Shown piece by piece: positions 42,490 to 54,300 of a stretch of DNA of 64,000 nucleotides. A program made the position numbers and the translations under genes. The stretch comes from Plectrocnemia conspersa (Eukaryota; Arthropoda; Insecta; Trichoptera; Polycentropodidae). The first letter of the stretch is position 1. Each line of letters starts with the position of its first letter. Below the pieces are notes generated by a model. That model did not search any database. It was not told where the DNA came from and was given only the letters and a program-made list of their open reading frames with translations. The stretch is taken from positions 62,001-126,000 of the forward strand of contig VTFK01000561.1 of NCBI GenBank assembly GCA_009617715.1, given 5' to 3'.

Positions 42490-43260
42490 AATATCAGGCT
42501 GAAAAGATTTTACTGCTTTTGACGTGAATTTTTGACTTCTGAGAAGTGATAATTATTTTTTGCGCTCTCCTATTGATCAAAATTTGGTTTAGATATGCTT
42601 TATATCTTTTGGTCAAGTAATTTGAGAATTTCCGTAATTATATAATTATATGATTAACTTTATCGAACGCTTTTTCAAATTTTCTGCGATGGCGCCGACA
42701 CGATTTTATTGCTTTTGACGTGGATTTTTGACTTCTAAGAAAGGATAGTTGTTTTTTGCGCTTTTCTATTGGGCAAATTAAGATTTAGATGTGCCACATT
42801 CGATTCTCATGTACTGTAAGTCGTAACATTGTTATAAATAGTCAACACTGGATAACCGAGCGTTTCCACTTCGACGGCAAGATATTGGTTTTGACGTGGA
42901 TTTTTGACTTCTGAGAAAAGATAATTGTTTTTTACGCAAAATTCGGTTTAGATATCATTCCATTCTTAATAATTGAAAGTAGTAATATTATTACAAAATT
43001 TGTTAATATGAACGCTACATAACTGAGCCTTTCCACTGCGACGGCACGATTTTATCGCTTTTGTCATGGATTTTTTAATTGTTTTTTGCGCTTTTCTATT
43101 TGTAAAAATTTGGTTTAGATGTGCCTTATTCAATTCTCACTTATTGTAAGTGGTAATATTGTTATAAAAATCGAAATATTAATGCTACATAATCGAGCGT
43201 TTCCACTGCGACGGCGACGGCACGATTTTATTGCTTTTGGCGTAGATTCTAATTATTTTT
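42490..43260 (+). repeat. R1-core tandem array, about 5 units
   Basis: Five units begin with a GATTTTATTGCTTTTGACG-like block at about 42506, 42702, 42881, 43048 and 43224, with spacings of 196, 179, 167 and 176 bp. They share GTGGATTTTTGACTTCTGAG, TTTTTTGCGC and a GGTTTAGAT block. They match the arms of the fold-back cores at 48641 and 51020 but here are in head-to-tail order. The first unit contains an internally deleted LINE fragment (42607-42686). Confidence 0.8.
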
Positions 43261-43641
43261 GAATTTGGCCAGAAAAATGCATTTCATGAAAGGAATATAT
43301 TACATTTTTTTTTATATTTATAATTTTTGCCTTTATTCCTGAAAAGATCTGAAATGACGTCCTTGGGTGTAGAATGCTTCTTCAATGGCAAATATAAATA
43401 TTATATAATTTAGTATATTCCAAACGATGCCAGTGAATGAAAGTGCGGAAGTGTTCAAACTGTGATAAAAAATCTGTGCGTAAACTATATAAAAATACTA
43501 AAATTACACCCAAATAAAATAGTTGAGGAAGTAATATATTTTAATAAATGCAAAAAAACGTATATTCAAGCATGTAAATATATTGTAACAAACTACTAGC
43601 TGACGAAAAAAATAACATATATTTTAGATATATGTATATTA

Positions 43642-44877
43642 TCTTATATATATAAATAAAAGGCAATGTTCGTCTGTGTGTACTCTATATACTCAAAAAC
43701 TACTGGATTGATTTCGCTGCGAATTTTACAGTTTGTTCATATTATTGCTTTGATTGTTTAGAAAGTTGTTTGATTGAAATCCAATAGGTAACACTAATGT
43801 TTTTATAGTATTGTCAAGCGTCATATGATGTCACATCATTGCCGTCGTATTTTTCTTTCCATAAATTAAATTTTAGATGTTTTTAACGTCATATCGTGAT
43901 GTCACCTCACAGCCGTCGTATCTTTTTTGTTTAAATATATCTTAATTTAGTATCAAATACTCATTTGACAATATACTTAATTTAGTATTTAAATATATCT
44001 CAATAATGACATCATACGCTTCAAAAAGTGTAAAATATGTATGTATAAATACGGTGTAATAAATTTAATAAAACATGGAACAATTTTGAAAGTTTATTCT
44101 ATTATAAAATAATACATTTTTTGATATTCAATTGTTTTTAAATATTAATTGTGACGGTTAATTTTAGGTTGCTATGTTGTTGTTGCATAACAATGCCACC
44201 ATAACGACAAAATATTGTTCGTCGCACAAATATCAATTGTATTGGATCGAACATTGCAATATTTACGCGGAAACGAACACCCATTATTATTAGCAGGTAA
44301 TTTTCGTACCTGTTATACCACGCTCAATACCAGCTGATGAACTGAATGCGTGTTTAAAAGCATCAACTTTGTTTGAGACACGTTAATAAATTTACATTGA
44401 CGACAATCATTCACGTTCAATTCGAAAAAAATATTGAATTAAAAGCTGCATTAAATTACCAACCGATTTTTATAGGATCACATATTGATTCAATGCGTAA
44501 TTCAATATATCACACAACATTACAAAAGTCATCAGGATTGAATTTTGATTGAAGAATCCGTGTTTTTCTCATGATCAATTATACGTTGCATGCTCCCGTG
44601 TTGAAAAACGTTGAAATGCGCCAAATTGAATCAACAAAAACATCCTATAAACAAGGTACATAATTCATTAATTAAAATAAAATTAATATTGCATTGATAT
44701 TGTTTTTGTGAATTATCCAGATGGCGCTAAAGCTGAAGAAAAAGTAGAAACAGAAAATATGAATTATTCCACACAAATCAATTCATCTCGTTTTAATTGA
44801 ATAGATTAATTCATATCGAACTTCAATTGTATATATTTAATTCATATGCAATAGTGAAGCATTGCCAGGTCCGCTAG
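43642..44877 (+). mobile_element. Helitron, decayed
   Basis: It begins TCTTATATATATAAATAAAA, preceded by A, and ends GGTCCGCTAG at 44877. Both are typical Helitron termini. At 44230-44700 it carries scrambled helicase pieces such as LQYLRGNEHPLLLAG and a CMLPC-like tail. Its right part aligns with 11900-12897 except for the solo LTR. The base after CTAG is C rather than T, a mutated target. Confidence 0.8.
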
Positions 44878-45389
44878 CTACTAATAAAATTAAGCTAAAA
44901 ATACATTAAAAATGAATAGGACAAGTAAAGGAAGATGCCACAAGGAGAAAAAATTTCCAAAAAAGACAGATTGAGAAAAATAATAATTAATGGCTCAAAA
45001 CTATATTTATATTTTTTGCCATTGACAACGTCAATAAATTAAACATGACAGAAGGTGACTCCAGGTGAGTACAAATGATCTATTATCATTTTCAAGGAGC
45101 GAACGACTCGGTTTCTTGACCTATGGGTCGTGACTTGTAAATTGTATATATTATATTGAGAGTCGCAAAATATTCTTAACAAAATTTTCAATAACAATAA
45201 TCTTATCGAATTGTTATCTAGAATAGAATTAGCCTGTTTCTCGATACCAATATCAATATATTCTTAAATGAGAAATATATAATAGATTTTAGTAAAAATA
45301 TTTGTGATAACTACATTAAATGTAGGCAAAATTTTTGCATTTTTGAAAAATTAATAAAAAAAAAAAAACTACAGATCGTATGATTATGA
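44878..45389. other. AT-rich stretch, nothing recognised
   Basis: At 44915-44940 a short block is the inverted relative of 3456-3484 (AACAAGTAAAGGAAGAT). No other element is seen. Confidence 0.45.
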
Positions 45390-45690
45390 ATGTTTATTTA
45401 ACTGAAAGAACACAATTTAGATAATCATATCTTAAAAATAATATCGTCAAAATGTCCACTATCCCGCCGCTGGTATTCCTCAAGCTTAGCATCTAAGTTT
45501 TGAAACCCTATGACACAAAGCGAGTGGAATGTTGGCTAGCTCTTGACGAATATTCCCCTAAAGTTGGGTAATTGTGTCTGGTTTATTCAAGTAAACACAA
45601 ATTTTGAGATAAATCCATTAACTAATCAATAGGTTTCAATTCTGGGCTGCAGGGGGATAATGGGATGTCACCTCTACGCAGGGTAGGTCC
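45390..45690 (-). pseudogene. DDE transposase C-terminus remnant
   Basis: The minus strand reads CSPELKPID (resembling the catalytic-core SPDLxPxD block) and then, from a later frame, GFQNLDAKLEEYQRRDSGHF followed by DDIIF. Those are the ends of Tc1/IS630-type transposases. Stops and frameshifts occur. The N-terminal part is not seen. Confidence 0.5.
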
Positions 45691-46259
45691 TGGCGGAGGG
45701 CGAACACGTGCGTGATTAATATCTAGAGGGCGGCCGATTAAAAAATCTCAATTTCCAATATACAACAACAATTAAAAAAAAATATTTAGGAACTAAGCAA
45801 TTTAATACAAATAGAAAAATACAATTACTCTCGAGTTTCCCCAATCAGTATTTTTTTAACTAAATATATATTTTTTTTGGTACAATTAGTACCAAAACCT
45901 CATGCTTTTTAAGATATATAAATCGCCATATTTCTGTTTCTTAGAAAATGATGCCTTATTCGCCACACAATTTTTTTTGCGGTGTCGTGTAAGTGCACTT
46001 TAAAAATTCTATTTGACTATTTTCGTGTAATTTTTGATGCAATACTTTTTGCCGCCTTCTAGAAGTTAATACCCTAAGGTACCGCCTTATCTCATCTATA
46101 TGAATAAAATAAATCTGTAGAGATGATTATTAAGTTTGATCCTGTTATATTAGATCACTTAAATAATGTTCAAAAATCAAAGGAGCTTAAAACTCATATG
46201 CCACATTACACATTTCGATGGGATGTTTTTAAGAAACACATTTAAAATTAACTCTCAAA

Positions 46260-46580
46260 AGATGGGAAAGCAGAATTAAAGCTATAAGGCCCTTACCTCT
46301 TAATCTAAAAAACATTTAACAGAATTAACCAACGATCCTACCTACAAAAAATATGGTTCATTCATTAGAGCAAAATCTTTCAAATTTATATGTTCTATAA
46401 CTATTAGGCACAATTTGCTTTCAATGCTTGATACTGTTAATAACATACTTCAAAACCCAAATATATGCTTAGTCCAATACGCCAATGCCTAAAAAATCTG
46501 CAAATTTATATAATGCAGCTTGAATTTCCTATAATTTGCTAAATAAAAAGCCACGTCACTATTTTTACAAAATCAAATTA
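46260..46580 (+). pseudogene. Possible hAT (ZMYM-like) fragment
   Basis: Plus-strand frames contain HNLLSMLDTVNNILQNPNIC and VQYANALKNL, which resemble the central region of ZMYM-like hAT transposases. The similarity is short and the frames are broken. Confidence 0.3.
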
Positions 46581-47081
46581 AATTCTATTGCAGATCCCAA
46601 GCAATTTAAGATAAATGTCTATTTTACGATTTTAGATCATATTGGTTTAAATTAGCAAATGAAAGTGAATTTAGTGTAATTAAAAAAATGGTTAATGCTA
46701 CCTTAAAAGATATTGTATGGAGACAGGCCTGATAGAGGGGAGAGGGGACAAATTCCAGGGCCCGTTCTCATTGAGGTGCCAGACTCTGGAAAAAATCATA
46801 GCAAGGATATATGTATAAAAAAAGTAAAAACCAACATTAAATAATGAATCTGAATTTGAGATGTATGTACTAATGTAGTTCAAGCAATAAATAAAAGGAG
46901 GGGAACATTGCCTGCAAAAGCATCCACTTTCTAGTACATAGAAAGTGGGTGCTTTGAAGGCAATGTTCAATTTATTTAAATACTTATCATTATTTATTTA
47001 CATCCGATGTCTAATGTTTTTTTTTGTAAAGGTATATTTTCACTAGTGAATTTCAAATACATTTTCACCAGTAGATATTTA

Positions 47082-48283
47082 GGAAAAACGCAAAGTAATG
47101 ATAATTTTTTTTACATACAAAAAAATATTAAAAAAAAAATATATACAATTTTAATCAGTAAAATAATTTCCATTGTTTTCTATTACTTTTCTCCAACGAT
47201 CAGGCAGCTTTTCAATCTTTTTCTTATAGAACTCTGCAGGTTTTTCGTTAAAAAATGATTTTATGTGATTTTCGATACTGTCAAATGAATCAAAATTTTT
47301 ATTTTTAAGGGAATGCTCTAAAGATCTGAAAAGATGGTAGTCAGAGGCTGCGATATCGAGGGAATATGGGAGATGCTGTAAAACTTCAAAATCAAGCTCC
47401 CTGATTTTTTCCTGCGTGATCCGTGCTGCGTGTGGTCTGGCATTGTCGTGCTGCAAAATTCGCATTTGTTTGTTGATCAAAACTGAACATTTTTTCAACA
47501 GCTCCTATTTCATTCTGACTAATTGATCACAGTTTACCTCTGCGGTAATTGTTTGACCAGGTTTTAATAACTCGTAATGGATAACGCCAATCATGTCCCA
47601 CCAAACACATAAAAGGACCTTTTTAAGGTCAATGATGGCTTAGGGGTAGGTATGGGTACTTCATTTTAGAAAGCCATTGATTTTTTTCTTTGGTTTGTTG
47701 TATAGGATCCACTTCTCATCGCTTGTAACGATCCTTCTCAGAAATGATGCCGTTTCGTGCCTATACAATAGCGACGAAGATGGTGATTCGCTGCTCAATG
47801 GCCGTTTGTAAAAGTTCGTGCGGTACCCAAATTCCTTGCCTGTGTTTTTTTCCAATGCGCTTGAGATGGTCTTTAACGGTCGTCCAAGGGCAGCCAAGCT
47901 CCTCTGACAATACTTTGATGGTTTTTCAAGGAATCCGCTTCCACTGCTGATTTTAACACTTTTGTAGGTCTTCCCGATTTGGGGGCATTTTTCAACCCCC
48001 TATCACCACTAAAGCACCTGTAACATTTTTGAAGATGCAATACGTCTCCATAAATTTCACAAATTGCTTTCTTTCCTTTATCGAACAAAAATAGCATATT
48101 TCTCGATTTCTGGCCTTGACATTTATTTTCTATAGGGTAAAAAAAAACCTTCTGAGTATTACAAAAGTAGACTAACAGAGCTACAAAATAAGATCAAATC
48201 TTACGTATTAACTCGACGACAGCCGGCGGCAAAATAATTTCAAAATCGTGCCTTTAAAAATTATCATTACTTTCCGCTTTTCC
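47082..48283 (-). mobile_element. mariner, full-length with TIRs, nested in R1
   Basis: TIRs GGAAAAACGCAAAGTAATGA (left) and the complement of GGAAAAGCGGAAAGTAATGA (right) match over about 28 bp with two mismatches. TA lies on both sides (47080-47081 and 48284-48285). At 1202 bp the element is near the usual mariner length. It encodes a transposase on the minus strand. Confidence 0.9.
47151..48110 (-). pseudogene. mariner transposase, frameshifted
   Basis: The minus strand carries the N-terminal region (48097-47873, with YRCFSGDRGLKNAPKSGRPT), the central HETASFLRRIVTSDEKWILY (first catalytic Asp in SDEKW), then a break. The C-terminal half follows with LQHDNARPHAARITQ (second Asp) and DIAASDYHLFRSL, ending in ENNGNYFTD at 47151. 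The third-aspartate motif SPDLAPSDYHLF is changed to SLDIAASDYHLF, a likely damaging change, and several frameshifts occur near 47500-47660. Confidence 0.8.
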
Positions 48284-48640
48284 TATTATATTTCTACTAA
48301 CGAAAATATAATTTAACTGAAAGGCGCCATTATGCTGCAATAAAATGTATATGAAGCTTAATTTGACAGTTGCGAAACGTCCATTTTCTGTTCAAACCCA
48401 AACCCAACCTAATTTAAGTTCTAAAAGTAATTATCGTTTCAGAATCAATATTAAGTCAATTCCAAAATACAAACTAACCCAACTCATCTCTCAAGGGAAA
48501 GTGGAAGAATAAGTACAGACAGACATATTGCTCCATTTGTCTGCATTTCGATATTACACTATATTTTAAAAATATGATAGCTATCCTTATCGATATTACT
48601 GTATATTTTTAATATAAGAGGACTAATCAAAGTCTATTCA

Positions 48641-48854
48641 AATCGAATTTTGGACAATAGGAGAGCGCAAAAACAATTATCATTTCTCAAAAGTAAAAAA
48701 GTCGCCTCAAAAGTAATAAAATCGTGACGGCGCCGTCGCAGTGGGAACGTTAGGTAACGGCGCCGACACGATTTTATTGCTTTTGGCGTGGATTTTTGAC
48801 TTTTGAGTTGTGATAATTGTTTTTTGCGCTCTTCTATTAATCAAAATTCGGTTT
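48641..48854. repeat. R1 fold-back core (palindrome, about 214 bp)
   Basis: Two arms of about 100 bp face each other around 48750. Both have AGGAGAGCGCAAAAACAATT / TTGTTTTTTGCGCTC and AGTAATAAAATCGTG / CACGATTTTATTGCTTT blocks. Confidence 0.8.
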
Positions 48855-48909
48855 AGTACTTACTCGTAATATTGTTATAAAAAGTCTTAATATAAACGCT
48901 TGTAAATAT

Positions 48910-50229
48910 TATAAATAGATATTTTTAATACGTTTTAATGCCTAATTAATATTTATAGCATAATTATATTATCGTCAATATATAATTCATATTCTTAAAA
49001 ATCATTTGTGATTTATGTTTCTGTTAATTCTAAAAATAGCTGATAATCCTTTTCAATTATTCCATTTCCGCTTTATGTGTTACATAGTCCTGTCCATTAG
49101 CCATTATTACGGTTACAGATTCGTGATTCCAAAAATTAATTAATTTACTAATTTGTATTCATATATGATATCGTACTTTATGAAATATGTATTCAATGCT
49201 ATCGATATTTGAAATGTAAAATAAATAATTGCTTGTACAAGTTAGGACTGTCAATATTAACATTTTCATGTTTTAATCTTTATGATAGCAAATTGTGAGT
49301 GAAAGTGATTTAGAAAATATTTTAAACGTTCAGAACGAATTAAAAAATAACTTAAATTATCAAAGTATAAAATTTAGTTATGTTTTAGCAGTGCATTTTT
49401 TAATTTAAAGAATGCGACACTCTCATGATAAACTTAGTGATTATATTTATTAATCTGTGAAAGAACAATATGATTTTTGAAACGTACTAATTTTTATTAT
49501 TTTATTTGTTGTTGTAATGTTGTTGAATCTGATCTAATGTAGATCAATGTCAGCTATATATTTTATGTTAAAAGCAGATTTTTTTTGTGGAGCTAGTTGC
49601 GATATATTATGTAATGAATTTTTTTATTTTGCTTTTAAGCTGTATTGAAACATATTTATAGTTCCTTAAATACTTTTTTCGTGATATGATTATCACAAAA
49701 TATAAACTATGAAAAAAAATAATGAGAGCTGCTGATTGTAATATATTAAATTTGTGTTAAAATGGCCATTACATTACAAAACAATATATAAATCTGCTGC
49801 TCAAGATTTATTATAAGTAAAAATAGTAGAAGCTATTATTGTAGTAGAACCATAATTGATTATAAAATAAGTATGTATCTGTAATAATATAAATACTATT
49901 GCAATTATTATAAATAAAATCGTTTACATTTCGTTAGATGTTAATCACTCATAATAATGTACGTAATTGATGGGATTGTTCATTCATTATCAAATTTGTG
50001 CGATATGAATGAATGTAATTACAATATTATCATGAGACGCAAACACAGCGGCTTATTCATATAACAGGATGAAGTTGTTGCTGAAAAGAACGACAAGAGC
50101 TAATCAGCAAAATGGTAGATAACATTCATAATGGCATGTGTCTAATGAATTCTATTATGTGAATTTATTTACAGAAAATTAATCAAGGCAAAATATGTTT
50201 ATGTACATTTATAAGATTAGAGAGCCGAA
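48910..50229. other. AT-rich stretch, nothing recognised
   Basis: No ORF above chance, no inverted ends, no protein similarity. Confidence 0.55.
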
Positions 50230-50234
50230 TCAGG

Positions 50235-50850
50235 AGTGTCCACAGGGTCCCTGGGAAAAACTATGATTCCGGGCCTCATGACAAAAATATATTTTTTAAC
50301 ATCGTAGTACAATTTCTTGAATAAATAATAATTGGTACAAGTTAACACTTTCTATGCTACAAATAAATATTTTCTGAAATCATATTTTCACACTGGAGCG
50401 TTCACACTGGAGCGTTCACACATACGAGCCACTGGATTTTTGGTTATAAAATTATTAAGCTGTTAAATATGGCCACAGCTGTAATATGCAAAGGTAGTGA
50501 ATTACTAAGTAAAAAATCCTTTTATATTTTATAATCAAATTCATATATAATAAATGCAGTATATAATATTGACTTTTAAGCACTTATCAAATTAACTGTT
50601 TTTGTATATTATATGGCATATTTTTAATCCTATTCTTAACTGTATCATTCAATAATGTAATTAAACTTATATATTTTGATCAGGGCCCTGGAAAAACAAT
50701 GATTCTGGGCTTCATGACAAAAATGGCATTTTATATATTTTTTAGCATTTTGAATAAATAAAAACAAGTACGATTTAACCCTTTCTATGCCACAAATGAA
50801 TATAAAAGTTAGCCACAAAATCATATCCTATGCGAAATATTGTAATTATG
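50235..50850. repeat. Direct repeat pair around a hAT fragment
   Basis: The block near 50245-50360 (CCCTGGGAAAAACTATGATT, GCCTCATGACAAAAATA) recurs at 50685-50810 (CCCTGGAAAAACAATGATTC, TTCATGACAAAAATG). Between them lies the hAT fragment at 50440-50690. Confidence 0.6.
50440..50690 (-). pseudogene. hAT (ZBED5-like) fragment, copy of 9715-9990
   Basis: It aligns with the minus-strand pseudogene at 9636-10170 (GGTTATAAAAT, TTAAATATGGC and further blocks). It is more decayed and no frame stays open. Confidence 0.55.
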
Positions 50851-51019
50851 ATTTAAAAATTATTAAAAATATTAGCCCATAATATTTACTTGCTGCTCAG
50901 TGTTGCCATATAGTGAATTTCGAGTCCAGGTCAAAAGTAATAAAATTATGGCATCGCGGCTTAATTATCAAGTGTTTATATTTTTTACTAATATTATGAG
51001 AATCAAATAAAGCACATAT

Positions 51020-51239
51020 AAACCGAATTTTGCCCAATAGGAGAGCGCAAAAATCAATTATCACTTCTCAGAAGTCAAAAATCCACGCCATAAGCAATAA
51101 AATCGTGCCGCCGCCGTCGCAGTGTGAACGCTCGTTACCGAGCGTTCGCCGACACGATTTTATTGCTTTTGACGTGAATTTTTGCCTTCTGAGAAGTGAT
51201 AATTGTATTTGCGCTCTCCTATTGACCAAAATTCGGTTT
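51020..51239. repeat. R1 fold-back core (palindrome, about 220 bp)
   Basis: Arms of about 105 bp begin AAACCGAATTTTGCCCAATA and end with the inverted border AAAATTCGGTTT. The centre has GAACGCTCG-TTAC-CGAGCGTTC, a perfect 9-bp stem with a 4-nt loop (51127-51148). Confidence 0.85.
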
Positions 51240-52250
51240 GAATATACTTTGATCAGCCTTCTTATAAGTCTATAGTAATTTCGGTAAGAATAGCTATCAT
51301 ATTTTTGAAACGATGCGATGTATGTCTGTACTGAGAGTTAGCTTAGTTTGTATTTTGGACTTGACCTAATAAAAGTTCAAAAATTATAATTAGTTTTAGA
51401 ACTTTTATTAGGTTAGGTTCGGGTTTGAACAGCAAATGGACGTTTCGCAACTGTCAAATTGAGCTTCATAGATATTTTAGAGCAGCATCAGCTAAATTAT
51501 ATATTCACTAGTGAAAATATAACTACAAAAAAAAAACATTTATACATCGGATGTAAATAAATAATGATAAGTATGTTAATATATTTATTACTACTAGGTA
51601 TAGAAAAGATGAAATCATAAAGTTGTACTAGCACCTGCCAGATAATTTATATTTTCACTGAGAAAAATATGTATCTACTGGTGAAAATGTATTCCGATAT
51701 GATTTTACTGAAATGACATATCTTAAAAAATATTTTCGGGATTTAAGGTTTACCACATAGAACTTAATGTATTATTTAGTTATTTTATTGCATTAAATCA
51801 ATTTGTCAAATTAATGATATTACAATTTATAAAAACATTAAATTTATATTATTCAGCTAGTACTGTTGCTGATTTTTCGTTATTTATTTTCGTCTTAATT
51901 AGGCATTGGATCTAATACCTAATTTTACTGCTACTAATTTCCATTCATTGAATATTTACTTTCATGTCTAATATTTTTTAAACGCTCAAAAAGCAATAAT
52001 TTGCAAAATTTTAACACAAACAGAGCCTCGTCAAAAAACTACAATCTGTCCCTTTGAATAATAATGTTTTTTGTGAAAGTGGGTGCATTTGAAGGCAATG
52101 TTCCGCTCCTTTAATTTCTTGTATTTATAAAAAAAAGGCTGAAATACATCAATACATATATCTCAAACAAATTTAGTTTAGTTCAGATTCATTATTACTT
52201 TTATTTTTAATGAATATATTCTTGCTATGAGTCGGACCCCTGAGAATTTG
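51240..52250 (+). repeat. R1 repeat body, most complete forward copy
   Basis: Blocks in order are CTGTACTGAGAG, two inverted TAATAAAAGTTC segments around 51370-51410, GGACGTTTCGCAACTGTCAA, TGAAAATATAACTA, CTGGTGAAAATGTATTCCGA, TTTTCGTTATTTATTTTCG, AACAGAGCCTCGTC, GGCAATGTTCCGCTCCTTTA, and an end at GAATTTGTCCCCTCTTCTCC near 52245. No coding content is visible. Confidence 0.75.
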
Positions 52251-52566
52251 TCCCCTCTTCTCCTCTCTACATGTGTCCATGCGGCCACAATACTCGCTAA
52301 TGTGGCCCATGTATTCAAATTTAAAAAAACATTTTTTTTGTAATGGCTTTTACAATATATCTTAATAAAACTAGTGAAATAAAAAGGAAAACTATGTATA
52401 ATATATATAAAAAAAAAACTTTTCATGAAAAAGGCTGATGACTATTTTAAGTCTAAAAAATAAAGCATTTACTTTGCTATGCAATACAACCTTATACAAA
52501 AATGTTTCGATAAATGACTTCTCAGTTATTAGTAAAGGCAAATTAATATATTTATTTATTTAAATT

Positions 52567-52810
52567 AAATTAAATACGGGTTACACCAATGCGTCACGAT
52601 GGTCTAAATAAAATACCATACACAACATATATAATACAAGTAAGGGCGATTGTTTGAATAATCTGCGAGTTTCAGCAACAAATGCGATACAATTGCCAGT
52701 TAAATAAAACCTTTTTAGGGAAATAGGTTCGGAAAAATATTTTAACAAAAAAAGCTGCTTTAAAAATTTATTTTTATAAATGTTCCTAATTGAACATGGC
52801 ATATGATGTG
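52567..52810 (-). pseudogene. LINE 3' end, 5'-truncated
   Basis: GCGTCACGATGG at 52591 and an A-rich tail (TTTAAATTAAATTAAAT) at 52555-52573 give the family 3' end on the minus strand. The 73-codon frame above it (52802-52581) may be the LINE C-terminus. Confidence 0.6.
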
Positions 52811-54054
52811 TAAAATAAAAATATATTTAACAGTAAAATTTATTTATGCCATTCTCTCATACAATCCTACATTGCTTTTTAGCTTTGTTTGTACACAGCA
52901 CATCTTCTTTGTTTACTATCGATCGTTCATTCTATGTAATGTCCATTGAGATAACTTCTTCCTTCTATAAGAACACGACTATAAAGGTATCAAGTTCTTC
53001 TTGCTTTTTCGGATCAGATATTGATGATAATCGCAAATATGTTTTCGCAACATTCCTTCTAAATTCAATAGAAAAACAATATATGGCATATGCGTTTACT
53101 ACGATCTATCACTACCTTTACACCCTTGTTTTTATTTTTACATCTCTAGAATTGAATCGAAAATTATTTATTAATCTTGTCTATTTGACTTAAAGCCCTG
53201 AATTAACCATTAATGCAACAGATAAACTAGGGTAACTTAAATTAGTCTTTCTCAACTATGATCTTTACATAATAAATAAAACATAACCCTTATGTGCGTA
53301 AAAATACACATACTTGTTTTTTCGCTGTACTGAAATTTTTCACGACGACACTGACAAATATGATACCACAAATTACTCTTTCTAAAACATAATCCATATG
53401 CAGTAATTATATTTTTTTAAACAATGCATTTGCTTTATACTTATTTTAAAATTACTAAAATATGCCTTAAAATCTATTAATCCACCATTTTTTATGACTA
53501 AATTGTACAAGCAGCTCAAAAATTATCCATGGTTCTCAATCACAAAACTTGTTTTTAGATTTACGTAAATATTTTATTTAATTTTTTAAATTACATATTT
53601 TTTAATTGAACTCAATTTTTAGGCAATATATTTTGAGAGCATTAAATTCCGAATTGTGAAGTTGATGTTGACAAAGCAATTTTCATGCATTTAATATTTT
53701 TGTCCCCTATAATGGCCTCTATAACGCTGCGAGGATTAATTACGCTGAATGTTTTATTTTAATCAAGAGTAGTCCTTCAGTTGTACGATAGATTTTTGTG
53801 ATACAATGTTCATGTTGAGGGAGTCATATGTAAAGGGTGATCCAACTTTTTTTTATGAACATATAACGTATTACGCCTCTGCACATTTTGCAACAGACGA
53901 CTTTTTAATGCACTTCGGACGATATCTCGGATGCTGGTTTTTAGGTGCTCCAACCCCTTGAATTAGGACAAAAATAATGGACTAAAAAACAGCATTTAAA
54001 GAATCTTATTGAAATCGAAATATTAAAAAAAAAGTTCATTGACCCCCCCCTATT
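52811..54054. other. AT-rich stretch, no convincing gene
   Basis: A 115-codon plus-strand frame from ATG 52846 is hydrophobic and AT-driven, with no family match and no splice or poly(A) support, so I do not call it a gene. A short AAGGGTGATCCAACTTTTTT near 53835 resembles 32077. Confidence 0.4.
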
Positions 54055-54300
54055 TTTTTTTTAAATATGTCAATTCAGTGAAATCATATCGAAACGAATT
54101 ATCACCAGTAGATATATATTTTTACTAGTGAATATATTATTTATTTGGAAGGTGCTAGTAAAATTATATGATTTCAACTTTTCTATATGCAGTATGTATT
54201 ATATATATATTTACATACTTATCATTATTTATTTGCATCTGATATATAAATGTTACAGTGAATGTGTATTTTTGGTAAAGTTATATTTTCACTAGTGAAC
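54055..54300 (-). repeat. R1 repeat fragment, reverse orientation
   Basis: It matches 56580-56740 (AAATATGTCAATTCAGTGAA, TCACCAGTAGATATATATTT, TGCTAGTAAAATTATATGAT, TTATATTTTCACTAGTG). Confidence 0.7.

Larger units (their letters stand above)
46735..48900 (-). repeat. R1 repeat, reverse copy with nested mariner
   Basis: Read in reverse from 48900, the order is fold-back core (48641-48854), GTTTCGCAACTGTCAAATT-like block, mariner insertion (47082-48283), CACTAGTGAAAATAT-like block, GGCAATGTTC block (duplicated inverted around 46910-46970), and the GGGCCCTGGAATTTGTCCCC end at 46745-46765. Removing the mariner leaves a continuous R1 copy. Confidence 0.75.

Noticed and set aside
52846..53193. 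115-codon plus-strand ORF starting at an ATG
   Set aside because: Composition is Phe/Ser/Tyr/Ile-rich as expected from AT-rich DNA. There is no family resemblance, no splice or poly(A) support, and neighbouring sequence is equally AT-rich.
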